Shown: positions 46,305 to 55,388 of the stretch, in pieces | How the letters are laid out: each line of letters opens with the position of its first letter | Position numbering within the stretch: position 1 is the stretch's first letter | Assembly (NCBI RefSeq): GCF_903819435.1 | Contig: NZ_CAIJDP010000079.1 | Span: 248,001 to 312,000 of the forward strand | From: Flavobacterium salmonis | GTDB taxonomy: Bacteria; Bacteroidota; Bacteroidia; Flavobacteriales; Flavobacteriaceae | Length of the DNA stretch: 64,000 nucleotides | Direction: 5' to 3' | Translations under genes and position numbers: made by a program | The notes under the pieces: generated by a model | The model's input: only the letters and a program-made list of their open reading frames with translations | Database searches by the model: none | What the model was told of the DNA's origin: nothing

Positions 46305-47348
46305 ATGTCCACAAACTTATTCAGACCTTATTTATTTACCGGATTACACATTCTAAGCTGGGTGTTATTGGGATTTATCATGTTGTTTTATATCCCTATA
46401 ACATGGAACGTGTTACTTCCATCTGTATTTTGGCTTTGGCAGATGATTATCTTAGTTTTATTAATTATTATTTTTTATTCCAATGCCAAAATTATAGTTC
46501 CAAAAACCATTATAAAAGATAATACATCTCCGTTTTTAGTTTGGGTTTTTCTTGCTGTTTTTGTGATGCAGCTAATCGCTTATTTTTATACTTCGGAAAC
46601 AGATCTTCACACTAAAGTCAGTGAGGTCTTAGGATTTAAAAAATATAGAAATCCTTATTTTGACAATTATGTACTTATGCTGACACTATTGGTTTTAGGA
46701 ATCAGTACAAGCTGGTCGATGCTTCAATATTGGCAGAAAGCAGCACAGCACAAACAAAAACTGGAACAGGATAAAACAGTAGCAGAATTAGCAATGCTCA
46801 AGGCGCAGATCAATCCACACTTTTTCTTTAATTCGCTAAATAGTATTTATTCACTTACTTATACAGATGTTGAAGATTCCAGAAATGCGCTTCACACCTT
46901 AAGCCGAATGATGCGATATTTGCTTTACAGCACAGAAGAAACAACAACATTGCTGAAAGAAGCTGAATTTATGAGAGACTTTATCGCTTTGATGAAACTT
47001 CGTACCAACAGCAAACTGACTATTACAACTGATATCCCTGAAAAAATACACGATTATCCAATTGTTCCGATGTTATTATTACCTTTAGTAGAAAATGCTT
47101 TTAAGCATGGTATTCATGCTACTGATAAAAGTGAAATTCATATTTCGTTTAAGCAGAATGGGAACAATCTTGAATTTGAAGTAGAAAATACCTATTTCGA
47201 AAAAACTTCTACTACAGATGAAGGCGGTATTGGACTAACGAATACGAAACGCAGACTTCATTTAATTTACCCGCATAAACATACCTTAACATCAGGCATT
47301 GCGAAAAACGGAAAGTACAAAGTAAAACTGCAAATAACTTTAGAATAA
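46305..47348 (+). CDS. LytS-type sensor histidine kinase
   Basis: A 347-residue kinase with four N-terminal membrane helices (about 10-145), a short coil and a His_kinase domain. The phosphorylated His is in INPHFFFNSLNSIYSL (near 170) and the ATP-binding part has LPLVENAFKHGI and GGIGLTNTKRRL. The stop codon overlaps the start of the response regulator (TAATG). It is 267 bases from, and divergent to, the RND operon, so it probably senses an envelope or drug signal. Confidence 0.93.
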   Translation: MSTNLFRPYLFTGLHILSWVLLGFIMLFYIPITWNVLLPSVFWLWQMIILVLLIIIFYSNAKIIVPKTIIKDNTSPFLVWVFLAVFVMQLIAYFYTSETDLHTKVSEVLGFKKYRNPYFDNYVLMLTLLVLGISTSWSMLQYWQKAAQHKQKLEQDKTVAELAMLKAQINPHFFFNSLNSIYSLTYTDVEDSRNALHTLSRMMRYLLYSTEETTTLLKEAEFMRDFIALMKLRTNSKLTITTDIPEKIHDYPIVPMLLLPLVENAFKHGIHATDKSEIHISFKQNGNNLEFEVENTYFEKTSTTDEGGIGLTNTKRRLHLIYPHKHTLTSGIAKNGKYKVKLQITLE

Positions 47349-48082
47349 TGATAGCATTAAAATGTATCGCAGTAGATGATGAACCATTAGCATTAAAATT
47401 AGTTCAAACCTTTATTGAGCAGACTCCCTTTTTAGAATTGAGCGCCAGCTGTGATAATGCAGTTGAAGCCATGACTATAATTAAGGACAAGCAGCCTGAT
47501 CTTGTTTTTCTGGACATCAATATGCCTAATTTAACCGGAATGGAATTGGCCAGACTCCTGCAGGAACAGCCTGGATTGACTCCGAAAATTATTTTTACAA
47601 CCGCTTACAATCACTATGCAATTGAAGGGTATAAAGTTAATGCAGTCGATTATCTTTTAAAACCTTTTAGCTATGAAGAGTTTTTACGTGCTGCAAATAA
47701 AGTACTGCAAATAACTGAAGAATCTTCTAATCATTACCAGCCAATTACAGCAGCAGATGATGAGTTTTTTTTCTTAAAAGTAGAATATCAATGGGTTCGG
47801 ATTTCTCTAAAAGATGTTTTATATATCGAAAGTTTAAAAGATTATGTAAAGGTACATCTTGTCGATTCTCAAAAAACCGTGCTTTCACTTATATCATTGA
47901 AAGCCTTAGAAGAAAAATTACCATCCGCAAAATTTATGAGAATTCATCGTTCTTATATTGTCCCTCTTGACAAAATAAATGCCATCAGCAAGAATTCCAT
48001 TTTTATTGGAAAAACTGAAATTACGGTTGGCGAGCAATACAAAGAGGCATTTAAAACTATTGTTGAAAAATGGCTTAAATAA
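47348..48082 (+). CDS. LytTR-family response regulator
   Basis: A 244-residue regulator. The receiver domain (1-120) has the acidic pair VDDE, the phospho-acceptor Asp in PDLVFLDINMP, and Lys in YLLKPF. A LytTR DNA-binding domain follows (about 140-240, KDVLYIESLKDYVKVHL, FMRIHRSYIVPLDKI). It forms a two-component system with the overlapping kinase gene. The divergent RND operon is the natural target. Confidence 0.94.
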   Translation: MIALKCIAVDDEPLALKLVQTFIEQTPFLELSASCDNAVEAMTIIKDKQPDLVFLDINMPNLTGMELARLLQEQPGLTPKIIFTTAYNHYAIEGYKVNAVDYLLKPFSYEEFLRAANKVLQITEESSNHYQPITAADDEFFFLKVEYQWVRISLKDVLYIESLKDYVKVHLVDSQKTVLSLISLKALEEKLPSAKFMRIHRSYIVPLDKINAISKNSIFIGKTEITVGEQYKEAFKTIVEKWLK

Positions 48083-48097
48083 TATAATAAATACCAC

Positions 48098-48391
48098 ATG
48101 GAAAAAAGAAGCAATAAATATCATTTGACATTAAGTCTTAAGGAATATGCAAATGGAGAAACAATGCCTGCAAAAGAACTTGGAATTGAATTTGAAAATC
48201 ACGATGAGATTTTTAGCATTATTGAAAAAATAAAAGCTAAAAACTTATTTGATAATGAATCTGAAGCAACTCAATTTGCATTGGGTTTAAAATTATTTGG
48301 GGAAATAAAATTGAAACACCGGAAGAATCCTCTTTTTGATGAAATAAATGAAGTCTTTCCCGTCTTCATGAAAAAGTTGAAAACTTTGTAA
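48098..48391 (+). CDS. DUF3861-like small protein
   Basis: A 97-residue soluble protein. The pattern KYHLTLSLKEYANGE, FENHDEIFSIIEKIKAK, QFALGLKLFGEI and NPLFDEINEVFPVFMKKLK matches DUF3861. No function is known. It follows the LytTR gene by 15 bases and is probably co-transcribed. A strong terminator lies directly after it. Confidence 0.8.
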   Translation: MEKRSNKYHLTLSLKEYANGETMPAKELGIEFENHDEIFSIIEKIKAKNLFDNESEATQFALGLKLFGEIKLKHRKNPLFDEINEVFPVFMKKLKTL

Positions 48392-48396
48392 AAAGC

Positions 48397-48428
48397 AAAA
48401 ACGCTTCAGATATGTGAAGCGTTTTTTT
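48397..48428. terminator. Bidirectional terminator
   Basis: Stem AAAAACGCTTCA/TGAAGCGTTTTT, loop of 6 bases, with T7 after it on the plus strand. It lies between convergent genes, directly after the DUF3861-like gene. Confidence 0.9.
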
Positions 48429-48449
48429 GTATAAATGAAAACCAATAAA

Positions 48450-49061
48450 TTAAGCTTTTACTTTTCTTTTAACTGTACAGCCAATTTCTTTTGTCTGAGT
48501 AATGGCTGGTTTTTGATTGTTTTTTAATGATTCAATAACATCTTCAGCATATTTTATTTTTTCTGTTTTAGTTCCTTCCGGATCATTGTCAATTGCGCCA
48601 ACATATTCTACCACATTTCCTTTAGCAGATTTTGAGACAATAAAAATATGTGGTGTACGCTTTGCTCCATATTGATCCGTTACTTTTTGTCCTGCATCAA
48701 ATAAATAAGGGAAAGGATACTTTTTATTTTTAGCTAATTCCTGCATTTTATTAAAAGCATCATCTGGCTGTGCTTCCGGATCATTTGGGTTAATTGCAAT
48801 TACCGGATATCCCTGAGGTCTGAATTTATTGTCTAAATCGATAATTCTTTGCTCATACGCCACTGCATACGGACATGTATTACAAGTAAAAACTACAATG
48901 AATCCTTTTGCTTTTGGAAAAGTTGCAAATGAAACTTCTTTATTATCAATGTTTTTCAATTTGAAATCAGGTGCAGCATCCCCCGCTTTAAGGGTTGTAG
49001 TTTGTGCCTGAGAAAGAAAGGCAGAAAATGCAAGTACTATTAAAATGATTATTTTTTTCAT
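48450..49061 (-). CDS. Secreted thioredoxin-fold (redoxin/AhpC-TSA-like) protein
   Basis: A 203-residue protein with a signal peptide (IIILIVLAFSAFLSQAQ). The redoxin fold begins GDAAPDFKLKNIDNKEVSF. The CxxC motif is CNTC in VVFTCNTCPYAVAYEQRI, followed by AINPNDPEAQPDD. This CNTCP-type branch is common in Bacteroidota and acts in periplasmic redox balance; partners are unknown. It lies just before the TlpA-like gene on the same strand (30-base gap). Confidence 0.87.
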   Translation of the reverse strand: MKKIIILIVLAFSAFLSQAQTTTLKAGDAAPDFKLKNIDNKEVSFATFPKAKGFIVVFTCNTCPYAVAYEQRIIDLDNKFRPQGYPVIAINPNDPEAQPDDAFNKMQELAKNKKYPFPYLFDAGQKVTDQYGAKRTPHIFIVSKSAKGNVVEYVGAIDNDPEGTKTEKIKYAEDVIESLKNNQKPAITQTKEIGCTVKRKVKA

Positions 49062-49091
49062 AATAAATTTTGATGTTTTATAGTTAATTAA

Positions 49092-49577
49092 TTATTGATA
49101 TTGTATTTTTTTATATTCAGTTAATAATTGTTCATAGTTAAATTCGCTTTCGACAAATTTTCGTTTATTTCCTTTAATAAAAATAGTTGCCGGAATACTG
49201 CCAGACCAGGATGGATCAATACGGTCTATATATTCCTGCGGACTGCTTTCATTCAGTAAAAAAACTTCATTCTGAAGGTTTTTCCTTTTGACAAAAGGCT
49301 CAACGGCAGAACTCAGTTTGGATTTAAAATCAACACTAATCAGTAATACAACCAATTTGTCAGATTTATATTCTGCTCCAAGTTTTTCAAAATGAGGCAA
49401 CTCTTTGATGCACGGAGCACACCAGGTAGCCCAAAAATTCACTACATACGTACTGTCTTTTCCAGTCTTTATACGTTCGTTCAACTGGTTGATATTAATT
49501 AGCTTTACATTTTGGCTATAGGTAGTAGCTGAAAAGATTAAGAGAAAAATATATATTTTAAAAGTGTGAATTTTCAT
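49092..49577 (-). CDS. TlpA-like thiol-disulfide oxidoreductase
   Basis: A 161-residue periplasmic protein: signal peptide (FKIYIFLLIFSATTYSQN), then a thioredoxin fold with FWATWCAPCIKELPHFEKL (CxxC is CAPC) and a cis-Pro region IPATIFIKG. It probably keeps cysteines of exported proteins reduced. It precedes the redoxin gene in a likely two-gene operon. Confidence 0.88.
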   Translation of the reverse strand: MKIHTFKIYIFLLIFSATTYSQNVKLININQLNERIKTGKDSTYVVNFWATWCAPCIKELPHFEKLGAEYKSDKLVVLLISVDFKSKLSSAVEPFVKRKNLQNEVFLLNESSPQEYIDRIDPSWSGSIPATIFIKGNKRKFVESEFNYEQLLTEYKKIQYQ

Positions 49578-49959
49578 AGATTTTCAAAATTTAATATTTT
49601 TTGCCTTACAAATATAAACTAATGAAGTTTTGTCAAAAATTATTTATTGTTAATTAAAGTTAAATATTGGTAATATCACTGAAAACTTAGGAAGCAAAAT
49701 TATTTTCAAGAATTATTGATTTAAATAAATTTTTATTTAGACAAGAGATAATCATTTAAACAACAACCACAATAGTTAACTATTTGATAACATTTAGGTT
49801 ACTGTAAATTTATATTTATTTACTTATTTTGAATAAAACAAATCGTTATGAAATTCTTTAGCTTAAAATTTCTGGTTTCATTCAAAGAATGGCTTTTTCT
49901 CAGAGCTATGCATTCATCATTCATTCATTAATTTTCAAAATAAAGGAAAGTACATCTGA
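49578..49959. other. Intergenic region upstream of the GH1 gene
   Basis: AT-rich divergent promoter region of the TlpA-like and GH1 genes. The only item of note is a 27-codon open frame at 49848-49931, listed separately. Confidence 0.55.
49848..49931 (+). CDS. Possible leader micro-ORF (27 codons)
   Basis: ATG to TAA encodes MKFFSLKFLVSFKEWLFLRA followed by MHSSFIH. It ends 28 bases before the GH1 start and is preceded by AT-rich sequence that could hold a promoter. It may be a regulatory leader peptide or chance. No family is recognised. Confidence 0.25.
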   Translation: MKFFSLKFLVSFKEWLFLRAMHSSFIH

Positions 49960-51330
49960 ATGAATAAATTAGAGAAGTCATTTTTAAATAAAGACCAATT
50001 TGGTCAGGATTTTCTTTGGGGTGTTTCTACCGCCGCTTTTCAAATAGAAGGAGCTCATGAAAGTGATGGAAAAGGCCCTTCTATATGGGATGTTTTTACC
50101 AGTCAAAAGGGTAAAATAAAAAACGGGCATCATGCTATAAATGCATGTGATTTTTATAATTGCTATAAGGATGATATTAGTTTAGTCCGTGAATTAAACA
50201 TTCCTAATTTTAGATTTTCTATTAGCTGGTCACGAATTATGCCTACTGGCGTTTATCCTGTAAACCAATCAGGTATAGATTATTACAACAAAGTAATTGA
50301 TTTTTTACTTGAATGCGAAATTGAACCCTGGGTCACTCTTTATCATTGGGATTTACCACATGCCCTGGAAGTAAAAGGAGGATGGACAAACAGAGAATGT
50401 ACCTCATGGTTTTCGGATTATACAGAAGTATGTGCCCAGCATTTTGGTAATCGCGTAAAAAACTGGATGGTTATAAACGAACCTTCGGTTTTTACGGGCG
50501 CAGGATATTTTCTTGGCATTCATGCTCCAGGCAAAAAAGGCATTACCAATTATTTAAAAGCAATTCATCACGTAACGCTGGCAACAGCTTCCGGTGCCAA
50601 AAAACTAAGGCAATATATTCCTGATGCCAATATTGGCACTACTTTTTCCTGTACTCATATCGAACCCTTCTCAGATAAACCTACAGATGTTCAGGCTGCT
50701 AAACGTGTCGACACGCTATTAAACAGAACTTTTATAGAGCCAATTTTGGGGCTTGGATATCCACAGAGTGATCTTCCGGTACTTAAAAAACTTAATAATT
50801 ATATTCAGGGTGATGATTTACAAAATTTAGCTTTTGACTTTGATTTCATAGGGCTGCAGTGTTACACCAGGGAAATAGTTAAATCATCATTGCTTACTCC
50901 ATATATTGGTGCCGAATTGGTAAGTGCAGAAAAAAGAAATGTCATATCTACTGAAATGGGATGGGAAATTTATCCTCCTGCCCTATATTATATTCTTCAA
51001 AAATTTAATTCGTATAAAGGAATTAAAAAAATTATAATTACCGAAAACGGAGCTGCATTTCCTGATACAGTTACAAACGGAAAAGTATATGATATTAAAC
51101 GAACTCATTATATACAAGATCATTTAGAGCAGTTACTTAAAGCTAAAAAAGAAGGTTGTAAAGTCGATGGTTATTTTGTCTGGAGCCTTACTGACAACTT
51201 TGAATGGGCTGAAGGTTACAATGCAAGGTTTGGCTTAGTGCATATAGATTTTAAAACTCAAAAGAGAACCATTAAACAATCAGGAATATGGTTTAGAGAT
51301 TTTTTAGAAACAAATCAGACAATTATATAA
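49960..51330 (+). CDS. Beta-glucosidase, glycoside hydrolase family 1
   Basis: A 456-residue protein without a signal peptide, so cytoplasmic. GH1 signatures: FLWGVSTAAFQIEGAHESDG at the front, the acid/base Glu in WMVINEPSVF (near 173), and the nucleophile in IIITENGAAFP (near 368), plus WSLTDNFEWAEGYNARFGL close to the end. It hydrolyses beta-glucosides or similar disaccharides taken up by the cell. It seems to be monocistronic. Confidence 0.95.
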   Translation: MNKLEKSFLNKDQFGQDFLWGVSTAAFQIEGAHESDGKGPSIWDVFTSQKGKIKNGHHAINACDFYNCYKDDISLVRELNIPNFRFSISWSRIMPTGVYPVNQSGIDYYNKVIDFLLECEIEPWVTLYHWDLPHALEVKGGWTNRECTSWFSDYTEVCAQHFGNRVKNWMVINEPSVFTGAGYFLGIHAPGKKGITNYLKAIHHVTLATASGAKKLRQYIPDANIGTTFSCTHIEPFSDKPTDVQAAKRVDTLLNRTFIEPILGLGYPQSDLPVLKKLNNYIQGDDLQNLAFDFDFIGLQCYTREIVKSSLLTPYIGAELVSAEKRNVISTEMGWEIYPPALYYILQKFNSYKGIKKIIITENGAAFPDTVTNGKVYDIKRTHYIQDHLEQLLKAKKEGCKVDGYFVWSLTDNFEWAEGYNARFGLVHIDFKTQKRTIKQSGIWFRDFLETNQTII

Positions 51331-51401
51331 TTTAGGAACTAAATTATATAAAACAATCATAAAAATTCATCCTTATTTTTATGCCGTAAATTTAAGAATG
51401 A

Positions 51402-51785
51402 ATGGAAACAGAAACTCAAATCTTCTGGTTATTTATACTTGCGATTCCCATTGCCTGCATAAGCTGGACTGTAACTCAGGAAGAAATATTCCGCGAACCC
51501 AGAGAATGGTGTGTTAACTGTTCTAAAAACAATAAGAAAATTTTAATTCGGAAATTTTTTTATCTTTTTACATGCGAATATTGCTTCAGCCATTATATCA
51601 CTATTTTTTTTATCTGTATTTGCAATTTTAAACTTTTAATTGACGATGCAAGAGGCTATCTAATTGCCGGATTTTCGCTGGTTTTTGTTGCCAATATCTA
51701 CATGAGTCTTTTTGCTTTGTTAAGACAGACAATTAAAAAAGAAAAAGTAGAAATCAAAAAGATTGAAAATAGTGACGAATTATAA
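51402..51785 (+). CDS. Small membrane protein with two CxxC pairs
   Basis: A 127-residue protein with membrane segments at about 8-26, 60-76 and 86-106. A loop between the first two carries CVNC (near 37) and CEYC (near 58), which could hold a zinc ion or form disulfides. The strings REPREWC and LFTCEYCFSHY look conserved in type, but I cannot name the family. It ends at a strong terminator. Confidence 0.7.
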   Translation: METETQIFWLFILAIPIACISWTVTQEEIFREPREWCVNCSKNNKKILIRKFFYLFTCEYCFSHYITIFFICICNFKLLIDDARGYLIAGFSLVFVANIYMSLFALLRQTIKKEKVEIKKIENSDEL

Positions 51786-51796
51786 TTCAATAAAAC

Positions 51797-51831
51797 AAAA
51801 AAACTGCTCTTTAAACAAAAAGCAGTTTTTT
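51797..51831. terminator. Bidirectional terminator
   Basis: Stem AAAAAACTGCT/AGCAGTTTTTT with a loop of 12 bases and flanking A and T runs. It lies between the convergent CxxC protein and alcohol dehydrogenase genes. Confidence 0.85.
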
Positions 51832-51851
51832 GATATTAAAAATGTTTTGTA

Positions 51852-52907
51852 TTAGTTTTTCAAAGAAGCCATATCAATTACAAAACGATATTTAATATCT
51901 CCTTTTAATAATCTTTCATAGGCGTCATTAACATCGTTTACCCCAATTAATTCAATATCGGCAATAATATTATGTTCTGCACAAAAGTCGAGCATCTCCT
52001 GAGTTTCTGCAATTCCGCCAATCATTGAGCCGGCAAAACTTCTTCTTCCTAATATAAGGCTGAATGATGTTACTGGGAGCGGTTCCATTGGTGCGCCGAC
52101 TAAAACCAAATTTCCATCTACTTTTAATAAATTCAGATAAGCATCAATACTATGTTCTGCCGATACACAGTCTAAAATAAAATTTAGACTTCGAGCATGT
52201 TGTGACATCTGTTCTGTATCGGTAGATAAAACTACTTCATCAGCACCCAAACGTTTAGCATCTTGGGTTTTAGATAATGAAGTTGTAAAAACTACCACAT
52301 GAGCCCCCATAGCTTTAGCTAATTTGATTCCCATATGACCTAAACCGCCAATACCTACAATGCCCACTTTTTGTCCAGGCCCCACTTTCCAGTGTTTTAA
52401 AGGAGAATACGTTGTTATTCCGGCACAAAGCAACGGAGCAACTCCGGCAAGATCAAGCTTATCTGAAATGTGTAATACATAATTTTCATCCACAACAATA
52501 CTTTCTGAATAACCACCAAAAGTTTGTCCTCCTAAATGAGCGTCCGGAGAGTTAAAAGTCAAAATACTTCCTTCATCACAGAATTGCTCCAAATCACTTT
52601 TACAATGTTCACATTCTCTACAGGAGTCAACCATACACCCTACTCCGGCTAATTGACCTACCTTAAAATTCTTAACATGGTCACCAACTTTGATAATTCT
52701 TCCCACAATTTCATGTCCCGGAACTATTGGATAAATTGTTCCGTGCCATTCATTTCTGGCTGAATGTAAATCAGAATGGCAAATACCGCAATACAAAATT
52801 TCAATTTCTACATCGTGTGCCTGTACAATACGACGTTTGATGTCTAATGTTTTCAATGGTGCTTCAGCAGCTTCTGTACCAAAGGCTTTTATATTTTTTG
52901 TTTCCAT
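51852..52907 (-). CDS. Zinc-dependent alcohol dehydrogenase (cinnamyl-alcohol/YahK-like)
   Basis: A 351-residue medium-chain dehydrogenase. Catalytic zinc ligands are in YCGICHSDLHS (Cys, His) and GHEIVG; the structural zinc uses the four Cys in CMVDSCRECEHCKSDLEQFC. The cofactor fold has GIGGLGHMGIKLAKAMG. It reduces aldehydes with NAD(P)H. I chose the ATG at 52907; a TTG 14 codons upstream is possible but has no support. It follows a cupin gene and lies near an AraC regulator, a common small detoxification set. Confidence 0.92.
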   Translation of the reverse strand: METKNIKAFGTEAAEAPLKTLDIKRRIVQAHDVEIEILYCGICHSDLHSARNEWHGTIYPIVPGHEIVGRIIKVGDHVKNFKVGQLAGVGCMVDSCRECEHCKSDLEQFCDEGSILTFNSPDAHLGGQTFGGYSESIVVDENYVLHISDKLDLAGVAPLLCAGITTYSPLKHWKVGPGQKVGIVGIGGLGHMGIKLAKAMGAHVVVFTTSLSKTQDAKRLGADEVVLSTDTEQMSQHARSLNFILDCVSAEHSIDAYLNLLKVDGNLVLVGAPMEPLPVTSFSLILGRRSFAGSMIGGIAETQEMLDFCAEHNIIADIELIGVNDVNDAYERLLKGDIKYRFVIDMASLKN

Positions 52908-52979
52908 AATATTTTTTGTTTTTTGGTTTGTTTTAGATTTCAGATTCAAGAAACTTGGAACCTTAGCGATTCAAAAAAA

Positions 52980-53387
52980 TTAGTGACTGCTTAGAAGATA
53001 ATATTCTCCATCGGTTACTTTTTCTAACCATGTTCCGTGGCCTTTATCAATTTCTGTAATAATGGCAACATAAGAGAACTTGTCAAACGGAGTAGCTCCA
53101 TACCAATGTTCAACTTCCGGCAGAATTGTAACGACTTCATTTTTAGTAAGCATACGAACTGCACTTCCTCTTTCCTGATAATATCCAGTTCCGTCTTTTG
53201 CAATAAGCATGTGCAAAGTTGCATTGCTATGCCAGTTACTTCTTGCGCAAGGTTCAAAAGTAACTTCCTTAATAACAGTATTTTCAGGATGAATATCACT
53301 GCTTTGTTTCTTATAGGAAACCTCGCCCGTCATATAAGCACCAGGAACTTTTCCTTCTTCGATAACAGCTGAATAATTTGTTGACAT
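52980..53387 (-). CDS. Cupin-domain protein
   Basis: A 135-residue single cupin. Motif 1 holds CARSNWHSNATLHMLIAKDGTGYY with the expected His, and motif 2 VVTILPEVEHWYGATPFD. It resembles the small cupins found beside carboxymuconolactone decarboxylase and aldehyde-reducing genes. It precedes the alcohol dehydrogenase by 72 bases on the same strand. Substrate unknown. Confidence 0.82.
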   Translation of the reverse strand: MSTNYSAVIEEGKVPGAYMTGEVSYKKQSSDIHPENTVIKEVTFEPCARSNWHSNATLHMLIAKDGTGYYQERGSAVRMLTKNEVVTILPEVEHWYGATPFDKFSYVAIITEIDKGHGTWLEKVTDGEYYLLSSH

Positions 53388-53618
53388 AAATTTAGTTATT
53401 TTTTTGAGATTAACTTTACTTGAAACTACTATACATCAATCATAAGTTTCAGAATCAGAGAACTAAATTTAAGAAAGCCAGAAATCGCTTTATGAAGTAT
53501 TATTTAGTCTGTAAAAAACTGATCAATGATCAATACTATAATTTCAAAGCAAAATTAGGTCAACAATACTTTTTGAAAATAACAATATTCAAACAAAAAA
53601 TTATGAAATTGAAACAAT

Positions 53619-54488
53619 TTATACTCGCAGGGATTTCGGAATCGTACCTGTAAGTCTTTTAAAGTAATTATTGAAATAGCTTGGATATTCAAATCCGAGA
53701 GAATACCCAATATCGGCAATACTCCAGTCTGTATGCTGAAGCAATGCTTTTGCTTCTCCTATAATTCTTTCTGTAATATGTGCTGTGGTCGATTTTCCGG
53801 TAATCTCTTTTACCGAGCGATTAAGATGGTTCACATGTACCGAAAGGCTTTGAGCGTAATCCTGCGGTGTTTTCAAGGCAAGAGGCTGATCTTTTGTTTC
53901 AACCGGAAATTGTCTTTCCAAAAGTTCTAAAAATAAAGAGGTAATTCTTGATGAAGCATTTTTATGTCTGAAAAAATTTTCTGAAGGCTGCATCTTCATT
54001 GATTCATGGATAATCAGATTAATATAACTACGCATCAAATCGTCTTTAAAAACATAATCTGTTTCATATTCTTTTATCATTTTCTGAAATAAAGAATCTA
54101 TAAAGTTCTTTTGTTCAACACATAAAGAAAAAATTGGAGTCCCCCCTATTTTAAACAAAGGTGATTCATGAAGTGTATCTGAACGATCTTTTGCTCTCAA
54201 AAATTCTTCCGTAAAAACACAAGCATAGCCTTCATGTTCACCAGAAACTATTTCCCAGGAATAAGGTATAATCGGATTACCAAAAAACAGAATTGTACCG
54301 TCAGTTTCTATTCCGCGGTCAGCATATTGTATAATACTTTTACTGGTGTTAATACAAATTTTATAAAAATCTCTGCGACTGTAAACCGGAATTTTACTTA
54401 AATCTCCATTTATTTGATACACTTTAAAGCCCTTCAACTTTAAATCTGAAGTAAAATCGCAATTCTGAGTTTGTGTTTCATTATTCAT
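53619..54488 (-). CDS. AraC-family transcriptional regulator
   Basis: A 289-residue regulator with an N-terminal cupin-like effector domain (about 20-160) and a C-terminal AraC double HTH (SLSVHVNHLNRSVKEITG, WSIADIGYSLGFEYPSYFNNYFKR). It is upstream of, and co-directional with, the cupin and alcohol dehydrogenase genes, so it likely controls them. Its effector is unknown. Confidence 0.9.
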   Translation of the reverse strand: MNNETQTQNCDFTSDLKLKGFKVYQINGDLSKIPVYSRRDFYKICINTSKSIIQYADRGIETDGTILFFGNPIIPYSWEIVSGEHEGYACVFTEEFLRAKDRSDTLHESPLFKIGGTPIFSLCVEQKNFIDSLFQKMIKEYETDYVFKDDLMRSYINLIIHESMKMQPSENFFRHKNASSRITSLFLELLERQFPVETKDQPLALKTPQDYAQSLSVHVNHLNRSVKEITGKSTTAHITERIIGEAKALLQHTDWSIADIGYSLGFEYPSYFNNYFKRLTGTIPKSLRV

Positions 54489-54525
54489 TTTGCAAAGTTA
54501 TGAAAATCAAACAAAAAAAAGTTAG

Positions 54526-54679
54526 TTTCAGGTTTCAGTTTATAGACTTACTTTCAAAGTACGCAAAGGGTTAATAACTATGCTAAGTTTTTTTAACCAG
54601 AGCAAAAGCATGCTCTCGAAGCCACAATTTTTTTTTCTTGTAAACTTTGCGGTTAAACTTGAAACCTGAAACCTGAAAC
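54526..54679. repeat. Inverted intergenic repeat (CAGGTTTCA family)
   Basis: TTTCAGGTTTCAGTTT (54526-54541) and AAACTTGAAACCTGAAACC (54655-54673) face each other around about 110 bases that include TACGCAAAGG and ACTTTGCGG. The same CAGGTTTCAAGTTT sequence forms the terminator at 56377-56427, so it is a repeat family of this genome. Confidence 0.55.
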
Positions 54680-54687
54680 AAAAATTT

Positions 54688-54695
54688 TATCTTTG
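54688..54695 (+). promoter_or_regulatory. Candidate -7 promoter element of the Crp/Fnr gene
   Basis: TATCTTTG fits TAnnTTTG exactly but ends only four bases before the ATG at 54700. If used, the transcript would be nearly or fully leaderless. No TTG at the usual -33 spacing was found. Confidence 0.4.
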
Positions 54696-54699
54696 CTAT

Positions 54700-55287
54700 A
54701 TGAAAGATTTACAGCCTGTAATAGATTATGTTTCCAGATACATTGATTTAACTGATGACGAAAAAAAGCATCTGGCTACCTTTTTAAAGATAACTAAAGT
54801 CAAAAAAAGACAATTTATTGTACAGCCCGGTTTTGTATGCAGACATAAAAGTTATGTGGTTAAAGGAGCATTCAGAGGTTATCTGGTCGATAATGATGGA
54901 AAAGAACATACACTTTCATTTGCAATCGAAGACTGGTGGATTTCCGATTACAGCAGTTTGATTTATCAGGAACCTGCCACATTGTTTGTAGAAGCGCTCG
55001 AAGATTCAGTTCTCATTCAGATTGAATACGAAGACGAGCAAAAATTTTTAAAAGAGATTCCGAAACTTGAAAAATTTGAACGCATTATTACGCAGCGCTC
55101 TTTAGCTTTTCATCAAAAAAGACTTTTATCGAATTTAACCAAAACTGCCGAAGAACGTTATGATGAATTTATGAGCAAATATTCCGCAATTGCTCAACGC
55201 GTTCCTCAATATGCATTAGCTTCTTATTTAGGTTTCAGTACCGAGTATTTAAGTAAAATACGCAATCGCAAAATTTCAAAAAGTTAA
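54700..55287 (+). CDS. Crp/Fnr-family transcriptional regulator
   Basis: A 195-residue regulator. A cNMP-binding-fold domain (about 1-125, RQFIVQPGFVCRHKSYVVKGAFR) is followed by a short HTH (VPQYALASYLGFSTEYLSKIRN). The phosphate cassette typical for cAMP is not clear, as in most Bacteroidota members. It is divergent from the AraC gene and lies 101 bases before the SMP-30-like gene, which it may regulate. Confidence 0.9.
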   Translation: MKDLQPVIDYVSRYIDLTDDEKKHLATFLKITKVKKRQFIVQPGFVCRHKSYVVKGAFRGYLVDNDGKEHTLSFAIEDWWISDYSSLIYQEPATLFVEALEDSVLIQIEYEDEQKFLKEIPKLEKFERIITQRSLAFHQKRLLSNLTKTAEERYDEFMSKYSAIAQRVPQYALASYLGFSTEYLSKIRNRKISKS

Positions 55288-55388
55288 ACTGGTTCAACTT
55301 TATTTCCTAAACCAGTTCATTTTTATTTTTCTTATTCTGTCCCAGATTTGCATAGTCAATACCGACAAATAATTTTAAATTAATAAAA

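Noticed and set aside
53420..53653. 77-codon plus-strand frame between the cupin and AraC genes
   Set aside because: Composition is typical of AT-rich spacer and its end runs antisense into the AraC gene.
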